Counted from the stretch's first letter, positions 17,320-25,991 are shown. The stretch: 64,000 nt of DNA from JAKAWQ01 sp035509315 (GCA_035509315.1 DATJLS010000052.1:1-64000), one strand, 5' to 3'. Numbers and translations are program-made. Notes: generated from the sequence alone by a model not told the origin.

Positions 17320-18020
17320 GCCGCGCCCTCATTCTGGCCGCGATCCGCCGCAACCTCCATCGCGGCCCGCTTCCCGCCGATCAGGCGGCGCTGCTCCATG
17401 CCCGCCTCGGCGCCCATCCGCGGGGGCCGATCCCAGCGCGCTCGCGCCTTCCGCGGGCGGAGCAGATCGCGCTCTTCGTGCGCAATGTCGAGAAAGAGTT
17501 CGGCACCGTCGTCCGCGTCGCCGGTCCGGAAACGGTGCCGGGTGCGGTTGCCGAGTATCTCGCCAGGCAGAACCTCCCTTCGGAGCTTGTCATGGCGCCG
17601 CACCCGGAGCTCATCGCCCTGCCCTGGGCGGAGCGGCCTTTGCTTCACCTGCGCATCGGTCGCGCCGAGGCTACGGACATCGTGAGCATTCAGCACGGGT
17701 TCGCCGCCATCGCCGAGACCGGCACCCTCATGCTCCCCTCCGGCGCAGAGCGGCCGACCACGCTCAACCTGCTCGCCGAAACGGCGATCGTCGTGCTCCG
17801 CGCGAGCCGGGTGGTGGGCGCCTATGAGGAGGCTTGGGATCTCCTACGTGCCGAGCGGCAGGATCCGGTCACCGGCGGCTTCATGCCGCGCAACGTAATG
17901 CTGGTCACCGGCCCTTCCCGTTCCGCCGATATCGAGCAGGCACTCGAACTCGGCGCGCATGGTCCGCGGCAGCTTCACATCGTGCTGGTGGACGATGAAG
18001 GTGCGTCCATCGCCACCTGA
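17316..18020 (+). CDS. lutC: Lactate utilization protein LutC
   Basis: LUD-domain partner of LutB, 234 residues. The C-terminal half has the LUD hallmarks AIAETGTLMLPSGAERPTTL and HIVLVDDEG. It begins in the ATGA overlap with lutB. The fold relates to CoA-transferase/isomerase-like enzymes, and in Bacillus LutC is needed for growth on L-lactate. Its end overlaps the smr start by 26 nt. Confidence 0.92.
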   Translation: MSRALILAAIRRNLHRGPLPADQAALLHARLGAHPRGPIPARSRLPRAEQIALFVRNVEKEFGTVVRVAGPETVPGAVAEYLARQNLPSELVMAPHPELIALPWAERPLLHLRIGRAEATDIVSIQHGFAAIAETGTLMLPSGAERPTTLNLLAETAIVVLRASRVVGAYEEAWDLLRAERQDPVTGGFMPRNVMLVTGPSRSADIEQALELGAHGPRQLHIVLVDDEGASIAT

Positions 18021-18525
18021 GCCCGCCAGCGCGGACGACGTCGCGGCCTGGCGTCGGTTCGCTGCCTCCGTCCGCCCGCTCGGCGGAACCGAGCGACCTC
18101 CGGCGCCTCCGCCAGCCGCACCGTCTCGATCGCCGCGTGAGAGAGGTGAGGCCCCTCTCCATCATCCAATCATGCGCCTCGCTCCGCTCACGATCGGCGA
18201 GCCTCCGGCGGGGCTCGACCGGGCGAGCTGGCGGCGCCTTGCCGGTGGGCGCAGCCGGCCGGCGCGCCGGCTCGATCTGCACGGCCTCACCGCGGCGCAG
18301 GCGCTCGCGGCGCTGGAAGCCTTCCTTGCGGCGGCCTCGGATGCCGGCGAACGCATCGTCGAAGTGGTGACTGGGCGCGGTTCCGGCGCGGAGGGCGGAG
18401 TGATACGCCGCGAGTTCATCCATTGGCTGAACCGGCCTTCGTTGCGCCCGCTCCTGCTTGGGGCCAGCCACCCGCATCCCGCCAATCCCGGTGCCGTGTT
18501 GTTGCTCCTCCGCCGCAGACGATGA
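17995..18525 (+). CDS. Smr/MutS2-domain protein
   Basis: A 176-residue protein with a C-terminal Smr domain (RRLDLHGLTAAQALAALEAF, VVTGRGSGAEGGVIRREFIH). Smr domains of this type cut or bind branched or structured nucleic acid. The N-terminal ~90 residues are Pro/Arg-rich with the common ADDVAAWRRFAASVRPL start. ATG 17995 is chosen because it opens just before that segment; it overlaps lutC out of frame. Likely co-transcribed with lutBC. Confidence 0.88.
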   Translation: MKVRPSPPEPASADDVAAWRRFAASVRPLGGTERPPAPPPAAPSRSPRERGEAPLHHPIMRLAPLTIGEPPAGLDRASWRRLAGGRSRPARRLDLHGLTAAQALAALEAFLAAASDAGERIVEVVTGRGSGAEGGVIRREFIHWLNRPSLRPLLLGASHPHPANPGAVLLLLRRRR

Positions 18526-18535
18526 TTTTTCGGCG

Positions 18536-18940
18536 ATGACCCCCTTTGGGGCGCGGGTGCGGAGCCTTCGTGCGGCGAGCGGGGTGCGGCTGGTCGATCT
18601 GGCGGCCGGGCTGCAGGTGAGTCCGGCTTATCTCTCCGCCCTGGAGCATGGCCGGCGTGGCGCGCCGAGCCCGGGGCTCGTCCATCAGGTGTGCGAGTTC
18701 TTCGGCCTGATCTGGGACGATGCGGAAGAACTTGCCCGCCTCGCAAGGATCTCGCAGCCCAAGGTGCGCATCGACACCGGCGGATTGAGCGCGGAGCAGA
18801 CGGCACTCGCCAACCGTCTCGCCCAGGTTCTGCACCGGCTGCCGCCCGAGACGGTCGCGGCGATGCATGCCTTGCTCGACGGGACGAGCCTGCCGCCCAA
18901 GCCGCGGCTGCGCCGCGCTGCGGGCAAAGCGCGGCCATAG
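18536..18940 (+). CDS. XRE-family helix-turn-helix regulator
   Basis: A 134-residue protein whose first ~65 residues form a lambda-repressor-like HTH (MTPFGARVRSLRAASGVRL, AAGLQVSPAYLSALEHGRRG). A C-terminal helical region and a basic tail follow. It begins 10 nt after the smr stop, so it probably belongs to the lutBC-smr transcript. Target genes are unknown; autoregulation of the operon is possible. Confidence 0.85.
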   Translation: MTPFGARVRSLRAASGVRLVDLAAGLQVSPAYLSALEHGRRGAPSPGLVHQVCEFFGLIWDDAEELARLARISQPKVRIDTGGLSAEQTALANRLAQVLHRLPPETVAAMHALLDGTSLPPKPRLRRAAGKARP

Positions 18941-19076
18941 AAAGAGAGGGATCGGCGAAAAGTGATCGATCCCGCTCCGCTTTTGAATGGCCGAAGGATT
19001 TCCACGGCCATAATCTTGCCACGACCGGATCCGCTCGGGGGCGGTGATCGCGACGGCAAGGGGGCAAGATTTTGCC

Positions 19077-19105
19077 TTGAGTAACGCACTGATAGGCGCT
19101 TTAAT
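19077..19105 (+). promoter_or_regulatory. Candidate sigma-70-type promoter for the secreted protein gene
   Basis: TTGAGT (19077-19082) and TTTAAT (19100-19105) are separated by 17 bp, in the most AT-rich part of the interval, 50 nt upstream of ATG 19155. The match is by eye only. Confidence 0.35.
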
Positions 19106-19154
19106 TTAAGTGCCGTCGTAAGTTGTCGTCCCCGCATCGCAGGGAGAGAACACC

Positions 19155-19679
19155 ATGCCCACACTCCTCCGTGCTCTTTCCAGCTCCACCACTTTGGCGC
19201 TGGCGGGAGTGTTCGCAGGCGCGCTTGCCGGGGCTCCTGGGGCTTTTGCTTGTGCGACGCCCCAGCAGGAGGCGATGTTCGATGTCGCGGGACTGAAAAG
19301 CGAGCTGATGGTCACCGCCCTTTCATGTAATGCCGATTCTCAGTACAACGCCTTCATCACGCGCTATCAGGTGCTCCTCAGGGCCGATGATTCCGAGCTC
19401 CAGACCTACTTCGTGCGGGCGTATGGCAGCAACGCCGGCCAGTCCGCTCATGACACCTACATTACGACTGTCGCGAACAAGATGAGCGAGATTGGCATCG
19501 CCGAAGGGACGGATTTCTGCCGCCGCCATCTCGCCGTGTTCGCCGAGGCGCTGGCATTGGCGAGCCCGGGTGATCTCGCGCTTTTCGCCGCCTCGCGCGG
19601 CTATGTCCAGCCGGTCGCGCCGGAGAGCTGCACGACGACGGCATCCGTCGATTCGCGGGCTCTCACCGCCGAGCGGTAA
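19155..19679 (+). CDS. Secreted protein of unknown function
   Basis: A 174-residue product with a clear signal peptide (hydrophobic ~10-30, AGAPGAFA before C33). The mature part is mostly helical and contains four cysteines (C33, then in LSCNAD, FCRRHL and ESCTTT), fitting two disulfides in the periplasm. The block CNADSQYNAFITRYQ looks conserved, but I cannot assign a function. RBS aggga lies 8-12 nt upstream of ATG. It converges on the glycosyltransferase gene. Confidence 0.75.
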   Translation: MPTLLRALSSSTTLALAGVFAGALAGAPGAFACATPQQEAMFDVAGLKSELMVTALSCNADSQYNAFITRYQVLLRADDSELQTYFVRAYGSNAGQSAHDTYITTVANKMSEIGIAEGTDFCRRHLAVFAEALALASPGDLALFAASRGYVQPVAPESCTTTASVDSRALTAER

Positions 19680-19688
19680 GATCCGGCA

Positions 19689-20699
19689 TTACATCGCCGA
19701 CGACCCTGCCCCAACGGCCGGATCGTTGAGGAGCAAGATCGGGTCGAGCGCCTTCAGCACCGCGATTTCCGGAATAGCCGCCATGGCCTCCGTGCCGAAA
19801 TCCTGCGCGCGCAGAATGGCAAGGTGGGTTGCCTGAGGCGCGAATTTCTCGGGCGAGGTTGGCCCGAAGAGGGAGACGAGCGGGGTTCCGGCAGCGGCGA
19901 GGAGGTGCCCGATACCGCTGTCATTGGCAACCGCCACCGCTATCCGCCGCGCAATCGCCATCGTCATTAGTGGCGAGTCCTCTGCTCGCACCGGCAGCTC
20001 GGCTGCTGGCAGTTGCCGCGTCACGTCTTCGGCCCAGCCCTGCTCGGCCGGCCCGAGCAGCATGACCGGTCTAAGGCCACGTTCGGCGAGCGTAGCGCCC
20101 AGGGTGAGATAACGTTCGAGCGGCCAGCATTTGCGCCGATCGCCCGCCCCGGGCGCGAGACCGACACGAATCCCTTCGCCCGGCAAGCGCAACGCGGCTT
20201 CATGAGCGAACTCCGCGGGCAGCCTGAGCCGCGGCAGCTGCGTGAGATCGGGCGCGGCGCCGCAGGCGGCGAGAAGACGCATCATCTGCCCAATCACGGA
20301 AGGTGGTTTCCCGCGATCGGTGGGGGCGAGCGTCGAGAGCCGCCATCCGGCAGCGGCCGAGACGAAAATGCGCGGACGAAGCCGGCGCAGCACGAGGCTC
20401 GTGCGCACCTGCCGCTGCGTGTCGATCAGAAGATCGGCCCGCGGAAGCGCGGGCGGCGAGCGGAGGATGTCCGACCAGGATATGCCGAGCCCCGTCTCTT
20501 CGATCACCTCGTCGAGCAGGTCCACGGTGAGGGGGCGCAGCGTGCTTCCAAACACGCTCTTGCCGGCGGTGAGCCAGACGATGTGCGCCCGCGGCCAGGC
20601 AACCCGAAGTGCCCGGAGGAAGGGCAGCTTCATCACCCCGTCTCCGATCAGGTCGCGCCCGGCAAAAACATGAATGAGATCGGCCGGAAGTACGGCCAT
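19689..20699 (-). CDS. Glycosyltransferase family 9 (heptosyltransferase-like)
   Basis: A 336-residue GT9-type GT-B enzyme. N-terminal DLIGDGVMKLPFLRALR is the family's acceptor-domain opening. The C-terminal donor site includes GLAPGAGDRRKCWPLERYL and NDSGIGHLLAAAGTPLVSLF, the latter a signature of ADP-heptose:LPS heptosyltransferases. It would add a sugar, perhaps heptose, to a lipopolysaccharide core at the inner membrane. hldD, which makes the heptose donor, lies about 3 kb upstream on the same strand. Confidence 0.87.
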   Translation of the reverse strand: MAVLPADLIHVFAGRDLIGDGVMKLPFLRALRVAWPRAHIVWLTAGKSVFGSTLRPLTVDLLDEVIEETGLGISWSDILRSPPALPRADLLIDTQRQVRTSLVLRRLRPRIFVSAAAGWRLSTLAPTDRGKPPSVIGQMMRLLAACGAAPDLTQLPRLRLPAEFAHEAALRLPGEGIRVGLAPGAGDRRKCWPLERYLTLGATLAERGLRPVMLLGPAEQGWAEDVTRQLPAAELPVRAEDSPLMTMAIARRIAVAVANDSGIGHLLAAAGTPLVSLFGPTSPEKFAPQATHLAILRAQDFGTEAMAAIPEIAVLKALDPILLLNDPAVGAGSSAM

Positions 20700-20741
20700 A
20701 AGTAAGACCGAGACAGTGAAGAGGGGCCGGCCGCCCTGCTC

Positions 20742-21662
20742 TCAGGCCGCTTGAGAGAGGTTCATCCCGCAAGCGTCCCAGGCGGCGAGGAATTTCGCGC
20801 TCGACTCGGCCGAGAGCGGCAGATGCGGCGGGCGCATCGTGAGCCAGGCGGGATCGTCCTCGCTTCGGGCCACCAGGGCGCGCAGGGCCGGGATGGTCGG
20901 GGCCGTTGTGAGCGCCTTGCGCAGCGCGGACAGAAGGCTTTGCGCCTCCACCCCCTTCGGCTCGTTCAAGTGCGCCACCACCGATGCGTTCACTGTGCTC
21001 GTGACATTGGCGGCCGCCGTAATGCAGCCGGCTCCGCCGAGTTTCAGGATATCGAGCAGCCCGTCATCGTAGCCGACATAGACCTCGAAGCCTTCGGGAG
21101 CGAATTCCTTCACCATGGAAGAGGAATTGGCGAAGTTGCCGCTGCTGTCCTTGACGCCCTTGATGATTCCCGGGAAGGCCCGGAGCATCCGCCCGATCAG
21201 GGGCACGCTGAAAGGCACCGCCGATTGCTGCGGAAAATTGTAGAGGTAGACGCGGATCTCCCCGCCGGTTCGGTTGATGACCTCGGAAAAATAGGCGAAC
21301 AGGCCGTCATCCGAGGGATTCTTGTAGTAGAAGGGCGGCAGCATCAGAACGCCACGGCAGCCGAGCTCGGCGGCACGGCGCGTGAGCAGCACGGAATCGG
21401 GAATTGCCGTGGTGCCGGTGCCGGGCAGCAGGCGTTCGGCCGGCACGCCGCGCTCGATCAACCCTTCGAGAATCGCGAGCCGCTCGGAAATGCCAAAGCT
21501 GTTGGCTTCGCCGGTCGTTCCGAGCACGCCGATATTGTCGCACCCATGCGCAAAGAGATGGGCGGAGCGGCGTGCCAGCCGGTCAAGATCGGGCGAGAGG
21601 TCCGTCTTCATCGGCGTCAGGATCGCGGCGTTGACGCCGCCGAAGAGCGCATCCTGCATCAT
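20742..21662 (-). CDS. Dihydrodipicolinate synthase-family aldolase (DapA/NanA-like)
   Basis: Class I aldolase or dehydratase of about 306 residues with a (beta/alpha)8 fold. Visible blocks are GTTGEANSFGISERLAILEG, LPPFYYKNPSDDG, YLYNFPQQSAVPFS (catalytic Tyr) and the Schiff-base lysine in GIIKGVKDSSGNF. The residues around these differ from true DapA, so it probably acts on another 2-keto acid. Its start overlaps the end of the preceding cysteine-cluster gene by about 80 nt in a different frame. Confidence 0.85.
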   Translation of the reverse strand: MMQDALFGGVNAAILTPMKTDLSPDLDRLARRSAHLFAHGCDNIGVLGTTGEANSFGISERLAILEGLIERGVPAERLLPGTGTTAIPDSVLLTRRAAELGCRGVLMLPPFYYKNPSDDGLFAYFSEVINRTGGEIRVYLYNFPQQSAVPFSVPLIGRMLRAFPGIIKGVKDSSGNFANSSSMVKEFAPEGFEVYVGYDDGLLDILKLGGAGCITAAANVTSTVNASVVAHLNEPKGVEAQSLLSALRKALTTAPTIPALRALVARSEDDPAWLTMRPPHLPLSAESSAKFLAAWDACGMNLSQAA

Positions 21663-22140
21663 CGTCGTCAGTTCCTTCCCCTTTCTGCCGGCGTGGCATC
21701 ATGCCCGGCCAGGCAACGATATGGTGCTCGAGCGGGCCGGCCCTGGTCTCCGACACCACGCGCCGGCTCACCGAAGCGCCGGCCCGGTGGACGCTCGCCG
21801 GATCGCCGGTGAGGAGCGGGTGCCAATGCGGCAGGTCCCTTCCTTCGGCCAGGCGCCGATAGGCGCAAGATGGCGGCAGCCAGTCGATCTCGGCAAGGCT
21901 CTCCGGTGTCAGGCGCACGCAGTCATGCACACGGCGGCGGCGATGAGCGTAGTCGGTGCAGCGGCAGCTCGTCGTGTCGAGGAGACGGCAGGCGACGTTG
22001 GTGAAGGAGAGCGCGCCGGTTTCCTCCTCGCGCAGCTTGTGCAGGCAGCAGCGCCCGCAGCCGTCACAGAGCGATTCCCACTCCGCCCCACTCATCTCGT
22101 TGAGCGACTTCCGCTTCCAAAACGGCAGGTTTTCCGGCAT
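21583..22140 (-). CDS. YcgN-family cysteine-cluster protein (UPF0260), C-terminally extended
   Basis: The first ~150 residues match the YcgN/UPF0260 family: FWKRKSLNEMSGAEWESLCD, GCGRCCLHKLREEETG, TSCRCTDYAHRR, WHPLLTGD and HIVAWP. Nine cysteines suggest metal or Fe-S binding; function unknown. Family members usually end soon after IVAWP. Here the frame runs on for ~35 charged residues through the start of the DapA-family gene. The tail may be a real extension or reflect a lost stop or frameshift. Confidence 0.82.
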   Translation of the reverse strand: MPENLPFWKRKSLNEMSGAEWESLCDGCGRCCLHKLREEETGALSFTNVACRLLDTTSCRCTDYAHRRRRVHDCVRLTPESLAEIDWLPPSCAYRRLAEGRDLPHWHPLLTGDPASVHRAGASVSRRVVSETRAGPLEHHIVAWPGMMPRRQKGEGTDDDDAGCALRRRQRRDPDADEDGPLARS

Positions 22141-22242
22141 CGGGAAAACCTAGTCCTGATGGGGAGGGCGCGCCAGGGACTCTTCCCCCGGGCCGGATGG
22201 TGTTCGCAGGTTTCTTTGCAGATCCGTCTTTGTGGCGAAACC

Positions 22243-23073
22243 TCATCCAGGCCGAGCCTGCTTCCGGGCGAGAACTGGGCGACGACGGCTGGTCGCGACC
22301 AGCCACGCCCCGATCGGAATGAGCGGCAGCGAGAGGAGCTGACCCATGGTGATCCCGAACAGCAGATAGCCGAGGAACCAGTCCGGCTGGCGGAAGAATT
22401 CACCAATGATGCGCGCGATCGCATAGCCGAGGAGGAAGCTGCCGGTGAGGAACCCGCCGCGGGCGCGGTGCGCCTCCCGCCGCGAAAGCCAATAGAGCAC
22501 GATGAAGAGAACCGCGCCTTCCAGCAGCGCCTCGTAAAGCTCGCTTGGAAAACGTGGGGCCGGACCAGCGCGGGGATAGATCACCGCAAGCGGCCACCAG
22601 CGCGGCGCCGGCCGCCCCCAAAGCTCGCCATTGATGAAATTGGCGATGCGGCCGAGAAAAAGTCCGATCGGCACGGTCACTGCAATGCGATCGGCGAAGC
22701 CGAGCACGGCGATTCCGTTCCGGATACAAAACCAGATGATCGCGGTGACGACCCCGATCAAGCCGCCGTGGAAGCTCATCCCCCCGTCCCACACCGCAGC
22801 GATCATCAGCGGGTGAGTGAAGTAATAGCCGGGCTGATAGAAGAGCACGTAGCCGAGACGGCCTCCAAGCACGATGCCGAGCGTGGCCCAGCTCAGGAAA
22901 TCATCGACCTCCAGACCCGTTGCCACTTCCGGCGCCTCGCGTACCAGGCGGCTCAAGAGCCGCCAGCCAAGCAGCAACGCCACGATATAGGCGAGCGCGT
23001 ACCAACGGATCGCGAAAGGCCCGAGATGCACCGCAACCGGGTTGAAATTCGGAAAGACCAGCACGGACATCAT
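22243..23073 (-). CDS. lgt: Prolipoprotein diacylglyceryl transferase
   Basis: Inner-membrane enzyme transferring diacylglycerol to the lipobox cysteine. The 276 residues contain seven or so membrane helices and the hallmarks MSFHGGLIG and GRIANFINGELWGRP (usually GRIGNFIN; Ala replaces the second Gly here). Two consecutive ATGs (23073 and 23070) could start it; both overlap the hldD stop, so the pair is translationally coupled. Confidence 0.95.
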   Translation of the reverse strand: MMSVLVFPNFNPVAVHLGPFAIRWYALAYIVALLLGWRLLSRLVREAPEVATGLEVDDFLSWATLGIVLGGRLGYVLFYQPGYYFTHPLMIAAVWDGGMSFHGGLIGVVTAIIWFCIRNGIAVLGFADRIAVTVPIGLFLGRIANFINGELWGRPAPRWWPLAVIYPRAGPAPRFPSELYEALLEGAVLFIVLYWLSRREAHRARGGFLTGSFLLGYAIARIIGEFFRQPDWFLGYLLFGITMGQLLSLPLIPIGAWLVATSRRRPVLARKQARPG

Positions 23074-24050
23074 CGATAGGGATCGTCCGCGCTCAGATAT
23101 TCCCGGATATAGTGCCGCACGCCCTCGGGAACCGGCAGGAAGTTGCCCCCATAGCCGGCGGCGCGCAGCCGCGCCATCGAGGCTTCGGTGCGATACTGGT
23201 ATTGCCCCGCCAGCGCAGCCGGCATGTCGATGAACTCGATCGTCGCCCGCCTTCCGCCTGCTTCCGCGACCGCCTTTGCGAGCGAGAGGTACGTCGCGGA
23301 TTGTCCGGTGCCGAGATTGTAGAGTCCGTTCACATCCGGCCGGCCCATCAGCCAGAGCATCACGTCCACGACATCGTCAACCCAGATAAAATCGCGCCTC
23401 TGTTCTCCGTCATGGATGTCCGGCCTCTCGGAACGGAAGAGGCGAATCACGCCATCCCTCATCAGTTCGTCGAACTTCACCTTGACGACCGAGATCATCC
23501 GGCCTTTGTGATATTCGTTCGGCCCGTAGACGTTGAAGAATTTGAGCCCGACCCATTGCGGCGGCCGCGCGGCCCCCCGCGCGCAAAGCCGCGCCACCTG
23601 AAGGTCGAAGGCGTGCTTGCTCCATCCGTAGAGGCTGAGCGGCTTGAGCCGTGCGAGGGCGTTCGCCTCGGGGTCGTCCTCGAAGCCGGCCGAGCCATCG
23701 CCATAGGTCGCCGCCGAGGAGGCGTAGATGAAACGCGCCTTGCTCTGCGTGCACCACTCCCACAAGCTGAGCGAGAGCGCGACATTGCTCTCCCAGACGA
23801 GATCGCCGTCCGTGGCTCCTGTATCGCTGACGGCGCCGAGATGAAAGACGATCTCGATCGGCGGGTCGCGGCCGAGGAAGCCGGCGAGCTCTGTCGGCGG
23901 CACGATCCGTGCCGGGGGATGATGGCTCAGATTGCGCCACTTGCTCGCGCTGCGCAGCCGATCGACAATCACCACCTCCAGCCCGCGCGCGGCGAGCACC
24001 GCGTGCAGGTTCGAGCCGATAAATCCGGCGCCGCCAGTAAGCAGGATCAT
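23070..24050 (-). CDS. hldD: ADP-L-glycero-D-manno-heptose-6-epimerase
   Basis: NADP-dependent short-chain epimerase making ADP-L-glycero-D-manno-heptose for LPS. The 326-residue product has the Rossmann motif TGGAGFIGSNL at the N-terminus, the active-site YGWSKHAFD and the HldD-specific FFNVYGPNEYHKG and QRRDFIWVDDVVDVMLW. It overlaps lgt by 4 nt at its 3' end and is divergent from ubiK. The GT9 enzyme encoded downstream is a plausible user of the product. Confidence 0.95.
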   Translation of the reverse strand: MILLTGGAGFIGSNLHAVLAARGLEVVIVDRLRSASKWRNLSHHPPARIVPPTELAGFLGRDPPIEIVFHLGAVSDTGATDGDLVWESNVALSLSLWEWCTQSKARFIYASSAATYGDGSAGFEDDPEANALARLKPLSLYGWSKHAFDLQVARLCARGAARPPQWVGLKFFNVYGPNEYHKGRMISVVKVKFDELMRDGVIRLFRSERPDIHDGEQRRDFIWVDDVVDVMLWLMGRPDVNGLYNLGTGQSATYLSLAKAVAEAGGRRATIEFIDMPAALAGQYQYRTEASMARLRAAGYGGNFLPVPEGVRHYIREYLSADDPYR

Positions 24051-24106
24051 GGCGGCGCCTTATAGGGAGGCAGCGGCTGCGCTGGAAGACGCGGAAAGGA
24101 GGAAAG

Positions 24107-24436
24107 ATGGCCGAGCGGCCACGGCTGTTCGATGATCTCGCCGGTGTTGCCGGCGGCGCCTTTTCGGCCCTGGTCGGGATCCGCGAGGAGACCGAGGCGG
24201 CGTTTCGTTCGCGTCTCGAGGAGTTGATCCGCCGCCTCGATCTCGCCTCCCGGCCCGATCTCGAGGTGGTGAAGGACCTCGCCGCCAATGCCCGCACGGT
24301 TTCGGAGGATGTCGCCGCGCGACTCGACGCCCTGGCCGCGCGGCTCGACGCGCTCGAGACGCGGCTTGCCGCTCTCGAGCCGCCGGCCGCCCTGGAGGGC
24401 GGATATCCGGAAGGCGGATATAAAGAAGGCGGATAA
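24107..24436 (+). CDS. ubiK: UbiK-family accessory protein
   Basis: A 109-residue, highly helical protein. An N-terminal segment (LFDDLAGVAGGAFSALVGIR) is followed by EEVxR-type helices and a coiled coil (VAARLDALAARLDALETRLA). This is the architecture of BMFP/UbiK proteins that assist the ubiquinone-synthesis complex. The C-terminus GGYPEGGYKEGG is produced by a threefold 15-bp repeat. RBS aaaggagg lies 7 nt upstream of ATG. Confidence 0.8.
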   Translation: MAERPRLFDDLAGVAGGAFSALVGIREETEAAFRSRLEELIRRLDLASRPDLEVVKDLAANARTVSEDVAARLDALAARLDALETRLAALEPPAALEGGYPEGGYKEGG

Positions 24437-24439
24437 AAA
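24395..24439 (+). repeat. Tandem 15-bp repeat, 3 units, at the 3' end of ubiK
   Basis: Units starting at 24395, 24410 and 24425 share the core GAAGGCGGATA. The third unit carries the ubiK stop codon. The in-frame units encode the repeated EGGY peptide. Confidence 0.8.
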
Positions 24440-24557
24440 AGCACCCGGAGCGCCCGCTTGCGGCACGGTGCGACGCGTCGTTATGGTGCGGTGCTACCAG
24501 GCCGCGCAAGCAGCCCCGATTCGCCGCCCAGCGTGCCTTCGTCACAGGGAGGTTCCG

Positions 24558-25064
24558 ATGCCCCCCACCATCTATACCGACTCGACGGACCCCGTCGCCA
24601 ATCCCCTCGATACCATCGAACAGATCGTGGCTTCGAACGACTGGTCGTTCGATCGCCGGGGCGAATGCGAAATCGCCGCCAAGGCTCCCGGCCAATGGTC
24701 CGACTACGTGCTCTACTTCAACTGGTCGGCCGAGATGAGCGCGATGCACTTCACCTGCGCGTTCGACCTCAAAGTCCCCGAACGCCGCCGCTCCGCCCTC
24801 TACGAGCTTCTGGCGCTCGCCAATGAGCGACTCTGGGTGGGCTATTTCGGGATGGACAGCGACGATGGGGCACCGGCCTTCCATCACTCGGTCCTCTTGC
24901 GAGGCGCTGCCGGGGCCTCCTCGGAGAGCCTCGAGGACATGGTCGACATCGCACTGACCGAGTGCGAGCGCTTCTTCCCAGCCTTCCAGCTCACCCTCTG
25001 GGGCGGCAAGCCTGCCGCCGAGTCTCTTGCCGCGGCGATGCTGGAATGCGCCGGCGAGGCATGA
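24558..25064 (+). CDS. YbjN-domain protein
   Basis: A 168-residue protein with YbjN-family features: NDWSFDRRGECEI, YVLYFNWSAEMSAMHFTCAF and the ANERLWVGYFGMD segment. YbjN-domain proteins have a fold like type III secretion chaperones. The alphaproteobacterial members are widespread but have no settled role. ATG 24558 is preceded by gggagg at a good distance; the long open frame upstream is a shadow of ubiK. Confidence 0.85.
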   Translation: MPPTIYTDSTDPVANPLDTIEQIVASNDWSFDRRGECEIAAKAPGQWSDYVLYFNWSAEMSAMHFTCAFDLKVPERRRSALYELLALANERLWVGYFGMDSDDGAPAFHHSVLLRGAAGASSESLEDMVDIALTECERFFPAFQLTLWGGKPAAESLAAAMLECAGEA

Positions 25065-25068
25065 GCCC

Positions 25069-25170
25069 AGAGCGGAATGCGTTTGCTCGCGATCCCGCAT
25101 CCCGCTCTCGCCATTTGTTTTCGCGCGTGATTCAGACCTGCGGTGAGTGCACCTTCGGTCATCACGCTTT
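25069..25170 (+). repeat. Two-hairpin dispersed repeat, copy 2 (long form)
   Basis: First stem GGAATGCG (25074-25081) with CGCATCCC (25096-25103), one mismatch, 14-nt loop. The A:T pair of copy 1 is a G:C pair here, which is compensatory. The spacer ccatttgttttc and second hairpin follow as in copy 1. It fills the gap between the ybjN-like gene and proC. Confidence 0.8.
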
Positions 25171-25179
25171 TGCCGACTC

Positions 25180-25986
25180 GTGAGCTTGCTTCTCCCGCCG
25201 GTTCTGCTCGCCGGCTGCGGGCGGATGGGCGGAGCGATGCTCGCCGCCTGGTGTGAACTTGGTCTCGCGCCCTCGGTCGTTGTCGATCCTGCGCCTCGGC
25301 TCCCACCCGGAAGTGCTCCGCTCACGGTGGTTGCCGAAGCCGGCGCGGTTCCCGCCGGCTTCGCGCCGGCCGCCGTCATTCTTGCGGTCAAGCCGCAGCA
25401 GGCGGCGGCGGTTCTGCCCCAGTTCGCTCCCTTTGCCGGCAAGGCCGTTTTTCTTTCGATCATGGCCGGCCGCACCGTCGCCGGCATGCGGGCAGCACTC
25501 GGCCAGTTCGCCGCGGTGGTGCGCGCGATGCCGAACACGCCGGCGGCGATCCGTGCCGGCACCACGGTGGTTTGCGCCGGGCCGGGGGTCGATGCCGGCC
25601 AACGCCGGCTCTGCGACAGCCTGCTCGCCGCCGTCGGCCAGGTTGCCTGGGTGGAAGAGGAAGGGCTTCTCGATCCCGTCACCGCGCTCTCGGGCAGTGG
25701 TCCTGCCTATGTCTTCCTCCTCGCCGAGCTTCTGGAGCGGGCGGGGGTGGAGCAGGGGCTTCCGGCGGGGCTTGCCAGGCTGCTCGCGCGCCGGACGATT
25801 TCGGGTGCCGGGGCCCTCTTGGATGCCAGCCCCGAAGACGCTGCCCAGCTCCGTGCCGCCGTCACCAGCCCCGGCGGCACAACCGAGCGGGCACTTGCGG
25901 TGCTGATGGAACAGCACGCCTGGCCGGAATCCGTCTCGCGGGCGCTGGCTGCCGCCACCGCGCGCTCGCGCGCTCTCGCAGGGTAG
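25180..25986 (+). CDS. proC: Pyrroline-5-carboxylate reductase
   Basis: Last step of proline synthesis, NAD(P)H-dependent, 268 residues. Motifs: AGCGRMGGAMLAAW (nucleotide binding), AVKPQ, MPNTPAAIRAGTTV, ALSGSGPAYVFLLAEL and VTSPGGTTERAL, all diagnostic. GTG 25180 is the likely start, as codons before it come from the repeat element. Its initiation region therefore sits directly after the second hairpin of repeat copy 2. Confidence 0.95.
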   Translation: MSLLLPPVLLAGCGRMGGAMLAAWCELGLAPSVVVDPAPRLPPGSAPLTVVAEAGAVPAGFAPAAVILAVKPQQAAAVLPQFAPFAGKAVFLSIMAGRTVAGMRAALGQFAAVVRAMPNTPAAIRAGTTVVCAGPGVDAGQRRLCDSLLAAVGQVAWVEEEGLLDPVTALSGSGPAYVFLLAELLERAGVEQGLPAGLARLLARRTISGAGALLDASPEDAAQLRAAVTSPGGTTERALAVLMEQHAWPESVSRALAAATARSRALAG

Positions 25987-25991
25987 CTGTC

